Below, one piece after another: positions 61,764 through 64,000 of a DNA stretch of 64,000 nucleotides. Source of the stretch: Stigmatella aurantiaca DW4/3-1 (lineage in GTDB: Bacteria; Myxococcota; Myxococcia; Myxococcales; Myxococcaceae); NCBI RefSeq assembly GCF_000165485.1, contig NC_014623.1, positions 7,086,893 to 7,150,892 of the forward strand. The letters are read 5' to 3'. The position numbers were made by a program, and so were the translations under genes. The notes below the pieces were generated by a model that searched no databases, was not told where the DNA came from, and saw only the letters and a list, made by a program, of their open reading frames with translations. Each line of letters opens with the position of its first letter. Within the stretch, counting starts at the first letter, position 1.

Positions 61764-62515
61764 TTGATGGCTCGGAAGATGACAAAGGGAGGCGTGGTCT
61801 GCTCGTTGTGCCATTTGCCGACGCCCGATGCGTCAAATGGCTGAATCTCTTGCGGGGTGAGCTGGGAGAGCGTGGGCTCGAAGACCTCGACGCTCTGGAA
61901 CCCGGCGTCCCGGAGCGCGTTCAAGTACATCTCCTTCGGCCAGTGGGTGTCCCGCAGCACGAGATCCGGGCTGCCCGGTACGCTCAAAAACACCTCTCGC
62001 GGCTCGCCATACCCATACTTCCGGCCCGGCTCCCCGTTGCGGAAGGTGGAGAACGGGATGCCGGTGGTATCCGGGTTGGTATCCAGGATGGCATAGGCCG
62101 CCCCTGGCTTCAGGACGCGGTAAACCTCCTGGATGATGTTGCGAATCCGGGCTTCGGACGGAATGTTGATGAAGACGTAACAGGTCATCGCGCCGTCCAC
62201 ACTGGCGTCCTCGACCTTGCCCACGAGCGAGTCCTCGATCTGGCGGTAGTCGACGAGCGGGTGGGGGCGCCGGCTCCGCGCGATCTCCAGCATGGGCCGT
62301 GAGTTGTCCACGGCAATCATCCGATGGCCGTAGGTCCTCGCCACCCGCTCGGAGACCTTTCCGGGGCCGCAGCCATAATCCAGCAAGACCCGAGGTTCAG
62401 GGCGATCGAGCCGCAACACCTTGAACACCGTGCTGTAGCCCAGCACCTGTTCGGGCAAATCATTGTAATCGTCGAACCCCTTGCAGACCGCCGGATCGCT
62501 CCAGGATGTACTCAC
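61760..62515 (-). CDS. SAM-dependent methyltransferase (candidate BcmC-type)
   Basis: 251 residues. Motif I 'VLLDYGCGPGKVSERVA' (44-60), 'MIAVDNSRPMLEIA' (motif II), 'DGAMTCYVFINIPS' and 'VYRVLKPGAAYAILDTNPD'. Ends in a sequence of likely substrate loops. In a bacimethrin-like scheme this enzyme would add the 2-O-methyl group. The GTG start overlaps the upstream stop by 4 nt with AAGGGGGAG in front. Enzyme class is certain; the substrate is inferred from neighbours. Confidence 0.85.
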   Translation of the reverse strand: MSTSWSDPAVCKGFDDYNDLPEQVLGYSTVFKVLRLDRPEPRVLLDYGCGPGKVSERVARTYGHRMIAVDNSRPMLEIARSRRPHPLVDYRQIEDSLVGKVEDASVDGAMTCYVFINIPSEARIRNIIQEVYRVLKPGAAYAILDTNPDTTGIPFSTFRNGEPGRKYGYGEPREVFLSVPGSPDLVLRDTHWPKEMYLNALRDAGFQSVEVFEPTLSQLTPQEIQPFDASGVGKWHNEQTTPPFVIFRAIK

Positions 62516-63513
62516 GATTTCTCCCCCTTGGACGAAAGCAGTGAACCCCAGCGGTTCAAGACCAGCCGCTGGTAGAATGGAAGCAGACAGTCCAGGAATC
62601 CCGCGTCGAGATGCCCCTCCTGGCGGATCTGCCGGTAAACCTCGAAGAGCGCCAGGACCTGCTGCCAGTAGGAGGGCAGTCCGGTCTGGGCCAGGCTGTC
62701 CCGGGTGAACTGGTGGCGGCCGTGCCGCAACTCTTGCTCGAAGTACAGCACACTGCGCACGGACTCCCAGTTGTCTCCTTCGGGCATGGCCGGCCGCTCG
62801 CGCGAGGCATCGGCCGCTGGAGGCGCCGCGGACAGCAACCGCTCCACCGCGGCGATATCTGGCTCGTAGATGTGGAACGAGCCGACGTAGTGAAAATATG
62901 AGCCCACCTTCAGGCCCAACTGGCGGGCCATCATTTCCTGAAGGAAGGTGAAGGAGAAGATATCGCTCACCACACCGCGGAAGGCATCGTTGGCCCGCAT
63001 GTAGGCCGCGGCATAGAGCCGCCCCTCGCGCACGAAGAACTGCAAGCCCAGGGTACACGACACATCGATGTTGTCCTGGATGAGCAGTTCGTGGGCATCG
63101 AAGATCTGGAGCACCGCGCGCTTGGTGTTCGGATCCTCCTTCAGCAGGTCCACGGCGCGGTTCCATTGATTGATGGCCGCGCCGCCGAAACGAAAGAGCT
63201 TCGCGCCATAAGCAGTCCCCGTCAGGGTCCTGCCATCCATGGAGTACTTGCGGATGCTGGGCGCATAGTAGCTGATCTGCTCCAGGTCCGCCTGTCCGGA
63301 GAGATACCAGAGCGCCTCGGCGAAGTTGAAGATGATGTTTGTCTTTCGCTCCGGCGCACAGGAAACGCGGGCCAGGGGGTCGGTGAGCTCGAAGCAGAAA
63401 CCAAGGTTCTCACGGCTCGCGAACCCACGCGGAGCCACGCGGAACTGAGGCGATTCGTAGATCCAACGAAGGCCATGAAGATAAGCCGCATCGAACGTGT
63501 CGAATCTTAACAT
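62512..63513 (-). CDS. thymidylate-synthase-like CMP/dCMP hydroxymethylase (BcmA/MilA type)
   Basis: 333 residues. Thymidylate synthase fold: 'FAEALWYLSGQ', nucleophile Cys153 in 'NIDVSCTLGLQFFVREGRL', 'MRANDAF' (RSxD block, 173-177) and 'YFHYVGSFHIYEPD' (HVY block). The residue equivalent to the base-reading Asn of thymidylate synthase is Asp184 ('GVVSDIFSF' against GLPFNI), the same change as in dCMP hydroxymethylase, so a cytosine nucleotide is the expected substrate and 5-hydroxymethyl-CMP the product. ATG 63513 has GAGGGGG at 8 nt. First gene of a coupled trio. Confidence 0.85.
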   Translation of the reverse strand: MLRFDTFDAAYLHGLRWIYESPQFRVAPRGFASRENLGFCFELTDPLARVSCAPERKTNIIFNFAEALWYLSGQADLEQISYYAPSIRKYSMDGRTLTGTAYGAKLFRFGGAAINQWNRAVDLLKEDPNTKRAVLQIFDAHELLIQDNIDVSCTLGLQFFVREGRLYAAAYMRANDAFRGVVSDIFSFTFLQEMMARQLGLKVGSYFHYVGSFHIYEPDIAAVERLLSAAPPAADASRERPAMPEGDNWESVRSVLYFEQELRHGRHQFTRDSLAQTGLPSYWQQVLALFEVYRQIRQEGHLDAGFLDCLLPFYQRLVLNRWGSLLSSKGEKS

Positions 63514-63568
63514 GGCCTTCACCCCCTCTTCTGGTTGGAGTTCTGCCCACCGCTCCCTGACAACCCAC

Positions 63569-64000
63569 TCACCCCTCGCTGGTGATCGCCGTCAGGATGT
63601 CATCCCGCATCTGATGCCGGATGTTCAACAAGCCCCCGTTGGGAAAGGGCCCGCCCTCCCGCGACTCCACGTTCAGGACAGGGTAGAACGGGTCGGCCTG
63701 GAGCTTCGGCGTGGCGTAGGAATCCAGCGTCGCCGGGAGGAGGTAGCGCGGCACGCGCGTCCCCGCAGGCGCATCCTCGCTCATCAGGATCCATTCAAAC
63801 GTGCTCGGCTGGCTCATGTAGTCAACGAACGCCAGCGCGGCCTGCTCACACGCCCCCGTGCACCGGGTGCCCAGAAAATACGAGTCGGTGAACAGGATGG
63901 GGTGAGACCCTTCCGCCAGGGGGGCCGAGGAGATCTTCAAGTCCGAGGCGCTCTGCCCCGCGGGCAGGTTCCGGATGATGACGTGCAAGCGCTCCGAATA
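63569..64000 (-). CDS. periplasmic-binding-fold protein, probably thiaminase I (5' end outside window)
   Basis: The last 143 residues are visible; the frame is open to the window edge. The sequence ('SYFLGTRCTGACEQAALAFVDYMSQP', 'RVPRYLLPATLDSYATPKLQADPFY') is the C-terminal lobe of a type II solute-binding fold, which thiaminase I also has. A thiaminase I accompanies the bacimethrin genes in Clostridium botulinum, and the gene lies 55 bp upstream of the hydroxymethylase here. Without the N-terminal catalytic Cys region this remains a likely but unproven call; an ordinary binding protein is the alternative. Confidence 0.55.
   Translation of the reverse strand, partial: YSERLHVIIRNLPAGQSASDLKISSAPLAEGSHPILFTDSYFLGTRCTGACEQAALAFVDYMSQPSTFEWILMSEDAPAGTRVPRYLLPATLDSYATPKLQADPFYPVLNVESREGGPFPNGGLLNIRHQMRDDILTAITSEG

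Overview
The window is GC-rich bacterial DNA with strong G/C third-position bias. It has many lipoprotein signal peptides and families typical of myxobacteria: 'VWGxxxxDVWAVG' propeller lipoproteins, choice-of-anchor A proteins, PilZ, DUF4388 receivers, ECF sigma/zf-HC2 pairs and CotH. It is most likely a chromosome of the Myxococcales (Cystobacterineae-like; inferred from gene content only). No tRNA, rRNA, CRISPR array, prophage or intact insertion sequence was seen.

Layout. 1-12.6 kb holds single genes: a cut-off GHKL ATPase, MATE exporter, GT-C-like membrane protein, MscS channel, methyltransferase, cyclase, a frameshifted membrane protein, PilZ and Coq4-like proteins. It ends in a decayed patch where a TetR gene and an SDR gene have both lost their 5' halves. 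12.6-17.8 kb carries a secreted lectin/FN3/sugar-dehydrogenase lipoprotein facing a large HYR/choice-of-anchor A lipoprotein, then a VOC protein.

17.9-27.9 kb, all on the minus strand, is the most unusual part. It has three Hint-domain (hedgehog/intein-type) exported proteins, three divergent subtilase-like lipoproteins and two membrane-anchored helical proteins, in a repeated order Hint - helical - subtilase-like. Intergenic remnants show that two of the units are complementary deletion products of one ancestral unit.

28-35.1 kb has a divergent SDR/HxlR pair, a Ser/Thr kinase and ileS. 35.1-39.9 kb is a four-gene operon with 4-nt overlaps at every junction: ECF sigma, zinc-finger anti-sigma, caspase-like protease, propeller lipoprotein. 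40-46.2 kb carries a CotH lipoprotein, yebC-ruvC-ruvA, a DUF4388 response regulator with Glu at the phosphorylation site, and an outer-membrane-type protein. 46.2-50.5 kb is the ATP-grasp / alpha-E / transglutaminase operon, the last gene fused to a glutaminase-like domain that lacks its N-terminal Cys. 50.6-54 kb has a HEAT-repeat protein with a vitellogenin-like layout next to a secreted poly-Gly protein.

56.5-64 kb looks like a pyrimidine antimetabolite locus resembling bacimethrin biosynthesis: a thymidylate-synthase-like CMP hydroxymethylase, an O-methyltransferase candidate, a nucleoside deoxyribosyltransferase-like enzyme, probable thiaminase I (cut by the window end), SurE, an amidohydrolase and a THI5/NMT1-type ABC importer.
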